From Trogon surrucura (Eukaryota; Chordata; Aves; Trogoniformes; Trogonidae): a stretch of 64,000 bases of DNA. The position numbers were made by a program, and so were the translations under genes. Positions within the stretch are counted from its first letter, which is position 1, and each line of letters begins with the position of its first letter. Below, one piece after another: positions 44,661-59,600 of the stretch. Under the pieces are notes generated by a model that worked only from the letters and a program-made list of their open reading frames with translations, made no database searches and was not told where the DNA came from. The DNA lies in assembly GCA_020746105.1 (NCBI GenBank), contig CM036636.1, forward strand, positions 4,836,001 to 4,900,000, read 5' to 3'.

Positions 44661-47600
44661 ACCAGGCACTCTGACTGACTGGCAGCAGGACAGACCAAAA
44701 ACTCAGAGGAAAATCCATGCCTGTGCCCAGCTGCAGTGACACAGGTTTAGGAGAAGAGCTCCAGGGCAAAGGACAAAGACCACACTGGGAGCCTGTCCCA
44801 GAAAATTACTAAGAGTGGACCAAGAGAACCATTGCCTCTTTTTAGAGGCCTAAAAATAAATAGGGAGAAAACTCCTGGAAGTAGAGGTTTGAATGGAAGG
44901 AGGGTTGGGCCCCGTTTTCATCCACTGCAGCAATCAAGGGACTTTGCAAAACGCAGATAGCATGAACCAAAGCAGAAACTGAGCTACTGAGTTGGAAGCA
45001 AACTATCCTGACCTCTATTACACTTCAGAGTTGTTGATTTAACTGCTGTATTTTCAAACATCTAATTTGCACCCTCAGGTCACCAATATAAAGCTGCCAG
45101 AAGGAGGAAACTGGAAAGAGAAGAGTAGCAAGACTTGCTGCAAACTTAAAATCTGCTTCTGTGTTTGACCCATGGTGCTGCTGAATCAGTGCTTGCTTTG
45201 ACTTTCTGTTACAGGCAACCTACAGATCATATTTTTATGACTCCAGGATTTAGGAAGCGAGCAAGCAAGCGTGCTCCTTGCAGCCAAGACCTAACCCCAA
45301 CCTTCTCCCAGAGCACGGTGGCTCCTCTGCCTGCCCCAGGCTGGGAACAGGCTCGTCTCCCTGCAGCACCCATCCAGCCCAACCAGAGTCCCCGGTGCTG
45401 GGCTGTGCCCTGCCAGGCTTCCCTGGCTGCTGAGGCCACCGCTGTCCTTGGAGGCGACACGCTCGCAGAGCAATCTGCCTGCCTCTTGCTGCTTGCCAGG
45501 CAGATGCAAAATGCCTCCGACAGCGTCAGGTCTCCATGTGGGCACCGTTGTCACCACAACTGTTGCTTCAGCTGCTTGCCACGGTTTTAACGCCGCGTTT
45601 CGCCCTTTTTGGAGTTTGCTGGAGAACGGGTCCTATCATCACTGCTTCTAATTCTCCAGATGTCTTTGCTCTTCATGGCTGTTTGACAAACGTCTTTCAG
45701 TCCCTGGCTGGACCTTGGGCTGTTTGGTAGTGAGGAGCCACTGAGTTTGTTATAAGCTGTTTAGGCTGTGAGATTAATCAGTCAGTCACAACTTCTGTTT
45801 AGTTACCAGATCATTCACGTTTGCCTGTTTTAACCCTCCAGCCTGTAAGTCAATCTGCGGTTTTAAATGGAAATGAGGGTGTTCATTTAGGTACACACCC
45901 TTGCCCAGCTTAAAGCCAAATGGCTAGCTAACTAACAAGGGAGAAAAAGAATGATCCATCAAATTGTTTTTCCAGTTTTAGGCAGCAGCCTGACAGCGTG
46001 AGTTTGAACTGGCTTAAAAAAGGGCCATTTTTTTTTGGAGGCAGCTGAAAACATCCAAGTAGTTTTGAGGGAAAGAGTCCGTAAGAAGGCAGAGCCATCT
46101 CGGTGCTGTGACAGTTGGCATCTGTGATGTACGCTTGCCAGAAATGGCTTCTGAGCCTCTTCTGAATGGAGGTGTCACATCAGGAGGTGACCCTGCAGCT
46201 CTCCCAGAGCTTCGGTCCCATCGTGGGGCTGCATCTCTGTGCAGCGCGATCCTGGAGGCTTTACACTGCACACCCAAGGCAGCAGCCAAAAAGAACAGTT
46301 AGTGGCACTAACAAAAACAACTCTTTTGATCTCCTTGACATTGGTGCGGCAAACATCCCACTCCGGTGCATTCTTGCATAAAAGAGAAGCTTCTTGCTGC
46401 TCAATCACACTGCTTTTAATAGCTTTCTGAATGCAAACATCCGCAGCTTTTATTTCAGTTTAATCTGCCAATTTTTCTAAGTCTTTATCACACTTTATCA
46501 AACAGTGTATCAGTGTGAGATATCCAACCCCCTCCCCTCAGGCACCTCTGAAATTGAAATCCCAGGAAGACAGCAGCTTCCTTCATATTTTAATTATTTT
46601 AACATTTTCCTTTAGCGGCCTCTGTATTATTACGACTTGTTTTTCTCTCTGGAACAGGGCTGTGATCCCACACTGGGTGGGAAATTTGTTTGTCTAGAGC
46701 AAAATAGCAGAGTGCCTCCAACGCATTAGATATGGATTAGAGAAATTGTGTTTGGGAAATATATAATCTCTTGGTAAAAGGGGAAAAATAAAAAGCCTAT
46801 TTCATTTTGGCTCTAATTTGTTTTTCCCTGATCATAATTTTTAATGAAAAAGTGTGTTTTAAACACGAGAGTGCTGCCTAATGTGCCAAGTTTTAGGTAT
46901 AAACTGTATCTCCAATAACGTCTCTTCATTCTGTACCATTGAGGTCTCCGATTCAGGAAAACATTTAACCACATGCTTAAATCCATCCGTCCTGTAGAAA
47001 ACACTCATCCACAGAATTAACTTCAGGTATCCTGGGATTTGCTCATGTGCTTAAAGTTTGAGACAGTGAAATATTTCTCAGGTTTCAGACTGCCTCCTGG
47101 CTTAGCACCACATGATCTGGTACATAAGGCACTAAAATTGACACCAGGACTCAGAGCAGCTTTGCCAGGTGTCAGCCTGGCCCTCGCAGGATGCGGGAGG
47201 AGCAGTCCCTGCAGCCCGGGTGCTGCGTCCCCCCTCTGCCGCGCTGGGCAGGGCTCATGCTCAAGCACAGACGAGGATCTGGCTTATTATTAGGATTTCT
47301 CTGACTGCAGGCAGTGCTGTTTCCAGCATCCTGCGCGGTGTCTGCTGCTTGCTGACTACACCTGGTGAGGGGACAGACCTAATTAACTGATGTCCCTGCC
47401 CTCTGCTGGGCTTGGACATCCTAAGAGAGGGTGGTCAGACTGTGCTCCCCATGCCGTGCAGACGAGATCCTCCTGCCGCCCTCCTGCCAGCTGTTTGTAG
47501 GCGTTTTTCCCCGTCTGCTGTCTGAGCCCTGGCTTTCCTCAGGCTGGCTGCTGCTTATCTGTGGCTGCCGTCCCTGTGGCACTGGAGGCTGAAATGTTCC

Positions 47601-50600
47601 TTAACATCTATAAGGAGAGCTGTGCCTGTGTCTGTAAGGAAAAGGAAGCAATTAGGGCAGCAGGAGAGTTACCTTCCTCTCCCACTAACCTTTTCCCCAG
47701 GGTATACTCATGAATAACCACGGGGAAGCAAAAGGGCATGTGGCTGGGTCCAGCTCCCAGCCCTGTCCCTGTCTGAACATTGCTGAGGACTGGCCCCAGC
47801 TCGGGGGTTTTTGCATCCTTCTTCCCACGGTGGGGACTCTCTTCTGCTGCTTCGTTAGTGAAGCCGCGCTGCTGGCCCCCTTCTAGTCACACGGGTGACG
47901 AGATGTACTCAGCAACCCAGGCCTCCAGCTGCCATTCCATCCATGCGACCATCTTGAAACATCCTTCAGGTCCCCAGTTTATTAAAAATACATATAAAAA
48001 TAAATATAACTAAGGAGTCACCCCTATTAGGCAACTGATGTTTGCTGGCCCCTCGGGCCCTCCCCGAGGCAGGCTTTGCTGAATGTTATTTGCGAAAACT
48101 TTTGAGGTTAAGTGTAAAAGAAATTGAATTTCAGCTCTTGGAGCAGCATATTGCGAGTCCAGTCATCAAAGATCGCTGCAGCCCTTTGACTCTGAACACA
48201 GAAGGAACCCAGTGGGACTCAGCAAACTGCAGGAGTCCAGGAGGAAGCCAGATCCATGTGCATGTTTTCTTTTCCACAGGCTGGTATAAAAAAGGAGTGA
48301 GAACGCTGGAGTATGCTGGACTTAGGTGCTTGCAAACCCAGGCAGGAGAGCAGAGACAGGTCTGGGCTCCTCTAGATGCAAAGCCTGAAGGAACAATGCT
48401 AACAAACCAGTCAGGTTTGGGTTGATCTTCAAATGCTACCACATTCATTTAAATAGCCTTTGATACCTGTTGTAATGAATTGTTCAAAAATCGTCCTTAT
48501 GCAAAAATTCCAGTGTGACCTGCGCCAGTCCTTGCCCCTTGTTCCCAGCTCCTGACCTGTGGTACCCTTGGCCCAAGTCCTTGGGTTCTCAGCCCCCGGA
48601 GCATCTCCCCTCACCTTAGGGTAGCTGGGGTAATTCACAGCAGTTCCTCTTTGCCCAGGGGGTGGGATCTTAGCCATAGACCATGAGCTCAGGAGGTTTG
48701 CAGAGCCGTGATCTGCTTCTCTGCTCATCCAGGCTTGCCTCCCTAGCTGCTGGGTTGGTTTGGAAGATCGGAGACTCAGCGTTTCCCAGGGTCTGATTTT
48801 AAATTCCATTTCTCTCCTTTTCCGGCAAATCTCTCCATCTCACAGAGCTTTTCCAGTAACGAGGCATTGTTGGCCCAGAGAGGCCAGGCCCATTATTCTT
48901 GTATTTACTCTGTACCCCAGCTTCTCCTTCTCATCCAATAAATCCATTTGAGAGCAAGGGTTTTGATAGACACTTTAATAGAGCTCTCCTTAACCCGACT
49001 ATGTTAATGATTTTTCGGGGGCTGGCTCTATGCCAGTTCGTGCAGCTCATTAGTTGTTGTTTGTTGTGTTGGGTATTTTTTTTTCCCCTTTTGTTATGAG
49101 CTGCATCATCTTTTTCTTTCTCGCCCCAACTCCTGCCCGGTGAAGGTCACTGCTCCATGCTGCCCAGCCTGGAGACCAGACCCCAGCACTCAGACCCCGC
49201 TCATGCACCAAGATCCCCTCTACTGCTTAAAGGCCATGAAGACCCCAATTATCTGGCAAACACCTTCAGCCCCTATAGCTGACAGGAATATCAGGGCAGT
49301 TTGCCTCTCCTGTGCATACTGTTTGTTTTACAAAGCACTGACTGACTCGCTCTTAACTGGCGATGGAGAGGGGGAAGGGAAGGAGAACTCTTCTTCCTTG
49401 AGAGCAAACCAGTGCTGAGCTGTGCACTTCTGATATTGCTGGCTCAGCCAGAGTCTTCCAGCTGTGGGGTTTGGGGAACCAGCTGCTCGATTGTCTCCCT
49501 GCTGATAAGCCCCTCTAATAGCAGAGAGTGTTTTTTTCCTCATCAGTAGGAAGAGCAACTCAAATTTTCTGTTCAAATGAAAACACATCTTCTCTCTTTC
49601 CACTTTACCCTAGTGGGAGAGTCATGATGAAGGAAACAAATGACATGGGCTCAGGATGCTCTACAGAGACTCAAAGGAAATAAAATTTGATTTTGAAAGG
49701 ATAAAATGTTTTGACTTCCATGATGGAACTAGCAATTGTCCATGGATTTGCTGTGCTCCAGAAATGGAACTTCATGCTAAAAAGAGCTTTTATGGAGCTC
49801 AAGCTATTATCTGATGATGGAGAGCTCCCAAGCCAGCCCTCATTCTCCAGCTGGCTTCTTAGCAGAGTTGCTCTGATAGCATAATATATCCTGGTCATAA
49901 GTATTGAGATTCAGCCATCATCAGCCAGTACAGCTACACACATAAGCAAGCACCACACAGTTCTAAAGGCTTCTACCAAACCCAGTGAAGGAGATGCTGG
50001 AAAAGCAGAGATCCCAGGAAGAGTGTTCTCTGCAGTTAGAAGTGTCTTCCAAGGATAAACTACAAGGTGCTTCTGTTGTCCTCTGTGCAAGGGTTCAGGT
50101 GTGTATCAGGTACCATGATGGTTTCCTGGTGAGCCTGAGAGGACAGGAGAGTGGCCACGCTCCTGTTCTGCAGGTGCAGAAGTCCCACCTCAGTGAGTTA
50201 TTGTGATACAAAAGGATGTGAACAGATTCGATGACCAACAGAGGTCTGCCTTCTGGCTGGTTGGGCTGAAAAGCCATGAACATGACAGCTGGTTTCACTA
50301 GCCTCTTACATACCTACAGATGTGATCCTGGGTTTCCCGAAGCTATAATCTCCTCTCAATACCTTTCTCTAAGCATATTGAGTTTAAGTTTAGGTAAATG
50401 CTTTCATTTTGTTCCTTTCTGGCCACCAATGCTGTGCTAGCACTGGGTATAAGCACTCCAGGAACTCAGAGACTAAACAAATCCTCGGCAGCACCAACAT
50501 GAGCCTTGATGCATACCAAAGTGTTCTGGGATGTTTGGGAAATAATCCATCACTGCATTATATACAGAGCATTTTTGTTTTCATTTCTACAGTGCCTCTA

Positions 50601-53600
50601 TGTAGCTGTCACCTGTGTGAAGCATGTGTAGCACTTGAATCCACAGTACCCAGCACTGCCGCTGTGACACCTGCTACTACAGGACTTACAGGTAGTTTAA
50701 TTGGAAGAAGGGAAAATCTCTGTTCCTGTACTGGAGCTTATTTCACCACTGAGTTACACTTACAGGTCCAGGTTCTGCTGGGAAACAAAAGCCTGTATGT
50801 CAAGATACAGGGAGGAAGAAAATGCAGCCTTTGCAACCAGAAGCTTGACAGTCCAGGCACCAATTGAGATGATCAAGGATGGACTTTTGAGACTGGTTTT
50901 AAATCTCCCTCGTTTTCATGTGCACAGTGAATTTCCCCCCAATAGATAATCCCCTTAGGATGTGTCTGTCTCTACACTCATCCCTCCTGGGCTCCCCTCT
51001 TGCGTATTCCACAGGTAATTGCCACACATACACTTTCTATCATTTACCTTTCCAAACTGCATTTCTCGTGCTAATTAAAGGAGCAGGATTTTATTGTAAA
51101 CGATGGCCTTCAACATGGATTTCCTGCACAGCGAATGGATGAGTGTTTTAGGTAAAGGAATCACCCAGTTCCTTGCACACTGGTGAAGACAGCCCTTGAG
51201 TTCCACCAGGCTCTCTCAATACATCACAACTCCAGAGGACTGCACCCTTTCTGAACCCGTACCTGGTGCAAACCACCAGAAGCCCTGATACACCCAAATG
51301 ATGTCAGGGCCTTAATCTCTTCCGGCAGAAGAAAGTTATAAATCCACTTCACAGTCCAACAGCACTGCTTCATCTATTTACCGCAGACATTTCTCCCCAG
51401 GTTTTTAAGACGATGTCCTGCTTTTGCCCTCTAGGAAAAAGCCACTCTCAAGACTTTCTACTCTAACAGAGAGAATTTAATTCAGGACTTATATCTAGAT
51501 TTTTATTTTCATATTACAGTTGGTATGGTTTTGAGTTACTGCCCAACCACAGTGCAAATTCTGATTATGCAGTACCCACAGGGGCAGAGTCCCTTTGGTT
51601 TACACAGTTGGCTTTCCGAAGCAATTCACAATGCTAATGCAATCCTATAGGCAGTTTTAAACATTCAGGACATTCCTGCAATTCAGAGCAAAGCTAGCTG
51701 TCACCTGCAATAACATCTCACGGGCTGTAGCGACGAGCCTCCGGCTGGGTCAGATTCTGCCAGTTTTCCCACAGATCTGGAGGAATCGTGCTGATTTTAT
51801 TGAGGTTCCGTTCTGGTTTACACCAAGGGTCACAGCAGAGTTTGGTCCATTCTAAATTCTGTTGGCTAGTTCCACCTTCCCTGTTTTCAGGGTCACATCA
51901 CACCCATGAGGGGCGGATTGACTCCAGAGCACATGTGGTATTTTGATAAGTTCAAATATTGCTAACTTCTCGTATTTAAATACACAACTGATAGACAGGG
52001 GCAAAGTTTAACTCACTCTAATCAACTCTAAAATGAACCCCAAGCTCACAGTTACACTTTAAAAGAGGGTCTATTTTATGCTGATCATTTACTGCAGCAG
52101 GGATATTCCTTCCTAGAGATTTGTTATTAATGGCTGCTGAAATTACTGATTTCAATTAACTATGTTACATTTATATTGAAATACAGTTGGTGCTGCTCTG
52201 GGGAAATATAAATACTGAAATGAGAGTTGGTGCCTCCTCTGTTAAAGGACTGCAAGAACAAACAGGACGCACAGCACCCCTTTACTTCTGCCCAGTCTGG
52301 ATGCTGCACCCTCTTTCTCTCCCTTTTATTTTTGTTCTCCTTCCACTTCTTCCCTCTTTTTCTCCCTCTTGCTGTTAAGAGCATCTCCCCTCCCTACAGC
52401 CGTCTGATTCTGCTCCCTGGAATGCCCTGAGGTACTCATCACCCTCCCAGGCCCCTGGCTCGGTGCCTTTTGGCTTTTGAGATATTGGTGTCATTGCTTT
52501 CTGCCTCGGTGGCCCTTTTCTCATTCAGGCCACGTCGCCGCTGAGGGATATCCAGTGCTAAGCCACCAAAATGGGATTGCACAAACTCTGCACGTTAATT
52601 AGTTCAATGCATCTCTCTGCTGGGGAAGGAAGGAGGGAACTGTTGCTAATAGCAGACATTTTGGAGGAGGTTGTGCAGAGCTGTGGGGTTCAAAGAAAAG
52701 GAAATGAGGGGGAATGAACCAGCTCTACCCTTTTAAAACTAATTCCTGGCTTCAGAGCCTAGAGTTTATTACTGAGGGTCTCCCTGCCTCAATCTCTGCT
52801 CTTCTCCTGCTCAGTACTTTGTGCCGCTTTTTGAGATCGGTGCCCACACTTGTCCCTCTCCTCTCATCACTCAGTCTCTAATGTTCAGCAAAACATGAGT
52901 CAAACCCTGGCTTCCTACAAAAGTCAGCCCTGGTGCAACGTGGGCTGGACCACGCAGAAGCAACGCAGAAGGAAAGAATCGTACAAACCTCCTGGCGGCC
53001 CACAGAAGAGATCCCCATCCCTGACAGCTGCACAGGCACTAAGTCCTGAGCCCTGGCTCACAGGCACAATCCGAGGTACCGGACAAGGGCTGGGGAATAC
53101 AGATGTGGGGCTGCCTCCGTGCCCCGCACCAAGGCCCAGCACAGCTTGCCTGGCAGGAGATACATGTGTGTGTGCACGCCGTGTCCCGCCGGCATTAAAG
53201 GACTCTGTAATTACTCTCAAAGGTTTCTATTATGTGCAAAACTGTCATTAACTCCCAGTGGTGTGATTGCCCTTTATTGATAATACAGAGCTCAGCAATC
53301 CACAGCCATGGCCGATTGTGCTTGCTCACAGTGGAAGGAAATGAACCTGCCATCCTTTCTCTCACAGCTGGCTATTAAGGTGTAACATGCACATGCAGGG
53401 TACGCCCACCCTGACCTGCATTTGCCCACAACTGAGAAATCACTCATATCTGCTTGAAATGACACCCACCAGCTTTGCTTAACTCCTTGGGCACCTCTGG
53501 GCTATAGGCCTGGAGAGGAGGGCTGGGAAGGAACGGCTGTAGACTCTGAGCACAGCCTAAAACACCCGTGTGAAGGGGGCATGGGTCTCTGAGAGGTGAC

Positions 53601-56600
53601 CTTCCATGAAATTCAGCAAAGATGCTGAGCGGATTTGCACAGACTGAAATTCAAAGCTCTGTGCTCATGTGCAGGTTGGTATTCTCTTCATGTGAAAAGA
53701 TGAAAGTGCTCCCTCCATCAATACTTTTCATTAGCTTTAGGTGATAAAAAGGAGCAGCTCTAGGTGCATTTTGCACCATCAGCCTTGGCCATGCTTTGTG
53801 GCTGTGGAAGAGCAGGTGGGAAAAGGCAGAGGAGAGCCTGCTGAGAGTCCAGCCTTGCTAGAACCACGTCCATCAATCACAGGCTACAGTAAAACCTGGT
53901 GTGAATGCAGTTTGTGGCACTTACTTTAAAGCAGGGACCACAAAGCATAAAATAGAAGTCAGGAACAGAGACTGCTGCGTTTTGTTGGAACATTATTGTT
54001 CCGTCTTGTTTCCAGTCACTGCATCTGTATAACAACATCACTTCTATACCATGTAATTAGACACTTATTTTATTAAACAGCAACTGTAGTAAGCAGAGAG
54101 CGGGAGATATATTTATCTTCTGACAGACAAAATATGTTCTGGGGGAGCGTATACTTTTCTGACAACCTGAACTGCTTCCTAACAGGCACAGCCCTCAAGA
54201 GGAAAATGTTTTCTTGGTGTAGACTTTGCACCAGCCCTCAGGAGAGCCAGATCCTGCTCGTGCTGCCCTGCCACAGGTCTGCTGCCTGACCTTGATCGAG
54301 TCGCTCAGCCTTGCCGTCCCTCCCGCACCATGCATAAAAGAAAGACAATGATCTGGCCTTTCTCGCACACGTTACCTAGTTGGTTCTACTTTTCTTGCCA
54401 GGTTTTCCAGGAAGATGCTGTGCATCTTGTTCTGCTTCTGCTGGGCTCTGAGCGCGTTGTGCCCCCACACATCTCCGCGCTCCCCAATAATAAACGTCTT
54501 TCCTTTCAGCAAGGTCAAAGCAGCTGCTTTCACAGACTGCCAGGAAAAGGCAGCGCATTCTGAGGTTTGCATCTTCCCAAAGGAGAGTCAGAGAAACAAA
54601 GCAAATGCCATCGTTTCAGGGTTTTGGTGAAGAAATTGTCTTAGCGTGAAATTCAGCCAACAAAAAACCACCTATTTCTGACAAAGATGAAAATGATGAT
54701 AACCTGCTTACTTGCCCATGGGAAAGCACAAGACACAGGTCTTCTAGGCTTCATAAGCCTGAGGCTAAAGGAAATGTTACCTCTTTCTTGAGGCCTAATG
54801 TACTGACAACATTACAGTATGTGAAGCAAAACATCCTCCAGTGATTCCCAGTAAGCCCCACTGAACAGCTTGGCCTGAAGACCCATAAATTTAACGTTTT
54901 GTCTTGCACTGAGTTCAGTGTCCTGCTGGCACACGGGAGCGCTCGGCACCCACAAAAGCAGACGTGGCCAGTGGGAAAGGTTTGTCCTAGGTGCATGAGA
55001 AACCACAGTTCCCTTTGATCCCTGATTCTGGAGGATGTTCAAAACATAAATCATTCCCATCCATTATTCCTATACCATGTTAGCGGACCTACATGGTCAT
55101 AGCTGACCATGCTGGGTAAATAATCTGATGTAATTACAGGGTAAAGAAATGGCAAACTCTCTTCTAAACCAGAGTAGAGCTTGCATCTATTATTTATTAG
55201 AGGCAACCAGCAGAAGAGAGCAGGTTACGTGGTAATTACTTTTTGACCTCCTGGAGGTAATTGCATAATCATTTGCAGAGAATTGCTATTACAGTTGGGT
55301 GAATCCTGCAAGCCATTTTATGTGAACAGTCATTTGAATTTTTAAACCAATTTCCACCTAACTATGGAGTTCTGATAAGGTCGTCCACCACCACAGTGTC
55401 TGAACACCTTTTTTCCCTGCCTTTTTGGGGGGCTTTGTGTTCTTCAGATATTAAAGTAAATGAGCTAACTGGCAGCAATGCTCTTCTCTATTTGATCAGT
55501 CGCCCAGATAAGCTTAGTCCAGCCTTTCAGTGGTTGAAAACTGCTCACAGGTTTTAGATCTGGGCACTGAGAGGTAATTCCATTTTTGCTGATACTGTCA
55601 ATAGGTCAACTTCTGTAGAGTTTTCTCTCTGGAGTGAAAATCAAAGTGCTGAAGTTATCCATGAAAATGCAGGCTCTGATGTTGTTACCTCCCCAGGACA
55701 AGCAGACTTTGAAACAGGATCCAAGGGCGATGGGTTTGCTTGGCTTGCCTCTCTTTGCCCAGATCTCCAGCAGCTCAGAAGCTGGACTGCCAAGACCTGG
55801 GAGCAGGCACTGACAAGACATTTCCTGGAAGCTGTACGAGGTTTGCCACAGCTTTAGCTCCATCCTGAAACAGGGATTTGTGACATGCGGGATGCCTTGG
55901 CCACTGGACCTTCCTCCCTCTCTCCACCAGCTAGAGATGGAGCCAAAAAGACTAACTCAGAGCAGCCAGCCAGAGATAGGCAAGACAAATCTCACTTTGA
56001 TTTCTCTTTCAGTCTTCTTTACCTCTTTGTCCAATTTTATGGGTATCCTGGAGATGGGCTCTAGAAGCTCCAGTCTTGGCTGTTCTTCTTAAATTCTTGA
56101 AACTTTGAAATAATTTAACTTACGATTGAACTGTTACCATGGGGGTACCATCTGGAGAAGCAAAATTCAAAGCATCAAGGAGATCATGGCACAATCTTCT
56201 GTGGCACGAGTCCTGAATTTCTAACACCCCCGTCTGTGACTCCCTTCATCTTCAGGACCCTGAGGAGCCACCAGAAACCCTCGAGATAAGTTTTATCCTG
56301 CCTGAAGTTTTTTCTGTATTGCTCACCCTGCAATAGTTGAGACCGTGCTGTTTTAAAATTTATAGTGTAATTGATTTCTTTATAAATCATTCAGCTCTTA
56401 TTATTTATTAATTCTTCTGTCAAGGTTAATTTGAAATACTTCTAAATAAGGCTTCCTGACAACACCTTTGTTTATGAGATTGACAGCATGCCAGTGCACG
56501 CTCCTCCAGCACTTGCAAAGGCAATCTGCACAGACTCACGTCCCAAGAAAGATGATCCCGCTTCACTCCAGGAAAAAAGACGCAATGCAAATCACCCACA

Positions 56601-59600
56601 GGTCCTGCAGTTGTTTGTCATTAATATTGCAGAATCGGACTTCTGTTGTCTGGACAGGAATCAAATGAAAAAGTCATGCGTGAGGAGGAACGCGGTGGAC
56701 CACTTGCCACCATAACTTTGCAGGAAGTCAGCCAGCCAGGGCACCAGGCACACGTTCACCTCTTACGTGTCTGAAATTGTAGAGAAACAGTGAACTGGGC
56801 TTTCTCAGATCATCTGAACTGCAGCAGTTACAGCTTATTTGGATTTGCATACAGACATCTGGATTTGTGTATAGACATTTGTACCTAGACAATCTGTATA
56901 CACAGATTTGTATATATTCATTGGGAGGAATCACCAAGAAACATGACACCTAGAAAGAGCAGAGCTTAAGGTAAAAACCGCAGGTGAGGACCATCAGGTA
57001 TTTTAAAAAGCGTGAATATTCACGGTGTGTTCTGCAGATCCGGGCCATTAGCTGGGAAAACATCTTACTACCCGCCTTTAATCCTGCCTGCCTTCTTCGT
57101 CTGTTTTAGCCTGCAAGCCCCAGAGAGCAAAGCCCAGGTGTCTTTTAACATCTGAGAGGCACCTGATGGTACCAACAGAGCAGCCATAACCAGTGATATT
57201 TTGCACTGACCGATGTGGTTCAGCAGCATCAGACCGTATTGTGCGAAGGTGGCAAAGAGGAGTTTGCTGGATATCCCTTTGCACACAGGCTGTGATTACC
57301 CATTTCTTCTTCAACGTGCAGCAAAAGTGCCCAGAAAAGTAATTATTTTTACTTCCAATTCTACCTTCCTCTACTGAAATTCTGTTCATTAGAATGGGAT
57401 TGTGCGAAAAGTACCACAGCATTGGCTGGCATTAGCTGTTGAGATAGATTCAAAGGTGACATAAATGTAGGATTATGACACACGGTGGTAAATTTAAATA
57501 ATTTAGCAGGAGCCCATGTGGATCAGTGTGAGCTGGCACGTCTTGCTACCATGGGCCAGGGGTGAGGCAAGGACAGCCAAGGAAGGGGGACAGGATCAGA
57601 CAGAGACACGTGAGGGTAGCAAGGTGCAGGGCACAGACTCAATTTAGGAATCAAACTGGCCTCGTAGGAAAGAGCTTCCCATTCAAAGCACTGGAAATAG
57701 GGCAGTGGGGACCCCCAGCCCCCCCAAGAGGATGTGCTACCTAGCGGGTTTATCCTGTCCCAAAAGAAGTCCTTTCCCTTCCCAGCATTTTTCTTTTGCC
57801 TCCCATAATTTTTCTGTCCTATTCAAGGTTTTCAAAGCATGCTAAGGAGGTTAGGAACCGCACTCTGTGTGATGTGGATGTGGATGTCTGGTCCTTTGAA
57901 ATATTAGGCCTAAATCTTCAAGGCTTTCAGTGCAGGAAAAATATCTCACTTTATGTTTGGGCAGCGCCAGGCAGCACCGGACCCTAGTAACAGAGGTTGC
58001 TGGGCGTTGTATATCACAAATTAAAAAAAACTGCAGCAGAAAATACAGCATAGTGCATTTAGAGGTTTGGGGATTTTTACATAAAATTTTACTAATGCCT
58101 AAAAGTACATCCGTTTTCCATCAGTATTTTATTGGCAAATTTTAACAAACCGTGCAACTGGGCAGTCACACAAGGTGTTTTCAAGTTATTCACCTGGTAC
58201 AAATAAGGGCTGAAATATCACAGCATCCAATGAATAAATTATTTGATGAGCATTATCCTGCTAACTTCATGTACATCTCTGCAAGAAAAGAGCTCTGATA
58301 ACCTTGTGTTTCCCACACTGCTGTCCCTCACCCCTCACTGCCCCCCATTCTTCCCCTATAAAGCCGTCTTAGATAAGAAGAAGAGATGATTATTAAGATG
58401 GGAACAGAAGAGTATCCACCAAAGGAATACCAATGAAGCAGTATCTTGGTGCATACATAAACTGAGCCCTTTTCCTACAAACCATCAGATATAGGCAAAA
58501 GAGTGACAAACAGTAAGTGATTCCTGTCATCAGCAGAATTCACGTGGGAGCCCCCGGTAATTGGCATTTTCTCTCCGCAAAAGGAAAGAGATTTAAAGAT
58601 TTGGTGAATGCCAAACAGGGATGACAGGCAGCCCGCATCAGTCAGCGGTGACCCGGACTGGAAGCAGGGTAGGGATGGAGGAGAGCAGAAATGCCTCTAT
58701 AAAGGGTGGAGAGCTTGCCCAGAGAGTGTGCAGTGAGCTCGGGCAGGATCTTACAGTCGATAAAGAGCCATCATTGAGGGATGGCTTTACAGACCGGAGC
58801 CCTGGGCCAAACCAGAGCTACAGGTAGGTGGCTGCAATGCTGCTCACATCAGCTGTGCTTCACACCAGCTCTGAATTTAGCAACTTCTCTCCGCACTGTG
58901 GAAGGGTAAATGGCTTGTGTTAGGGGAGCTAACTGGAGCCCATTTTAATAAAGTCCTACTGACAATCACTCACAAAGTCCATCTTATTTATCATGGACCA
59001 AGCAGTCCAGATGCCTGAGGAGACAATCTGAAGCATCCCTTCTTCCACAGCTCCCAGTTTTAACTTAGGCAGCTTCTCTGTGGGAAAGGGGGAGGGAGCA
59101 GAGACATCAAGCGAGCTCTGAATGTGGCCGTAATCCCTCCAGTCCCACCGTGAGCTCAGCTGCTTTCTGGGCACGCGATGGCAGGGGAAGAGCAGGCAAG
59201 ACACAGGGTACAGTCAGTCAGTAAAATGACTTTATGGTGCTAAATTTCCAAGGCAACATATCAGTATTCTTTAGAATTCTTATTTTGCTCATTTTCATTA
59301 ACTGTTATTTCCAGCAGCTTCATTTTACAACAGTTATCTTCACTGGCAACAGCAGTCCCTGCATCCTTTGTTCTGTCTCTCTGTTTATTTTGCTAATAAT
59401 TTTTTTTTCCCCTTCTTCCCCATTACTTTCTTCTTGAGTAATATTACACTGAGGTAGAGAAGAGCTGGCCATCTGAAAACTGACCTCTTTCGATCCAATT
59501 CTTTTCCTTCACTTCAAAATTAAAAAAAAATGAAACACAATAAAAACCAACTGGCAAACGGGATGGCTGGATTTATTTCTCTACCTTGCCACAGGCTGGC

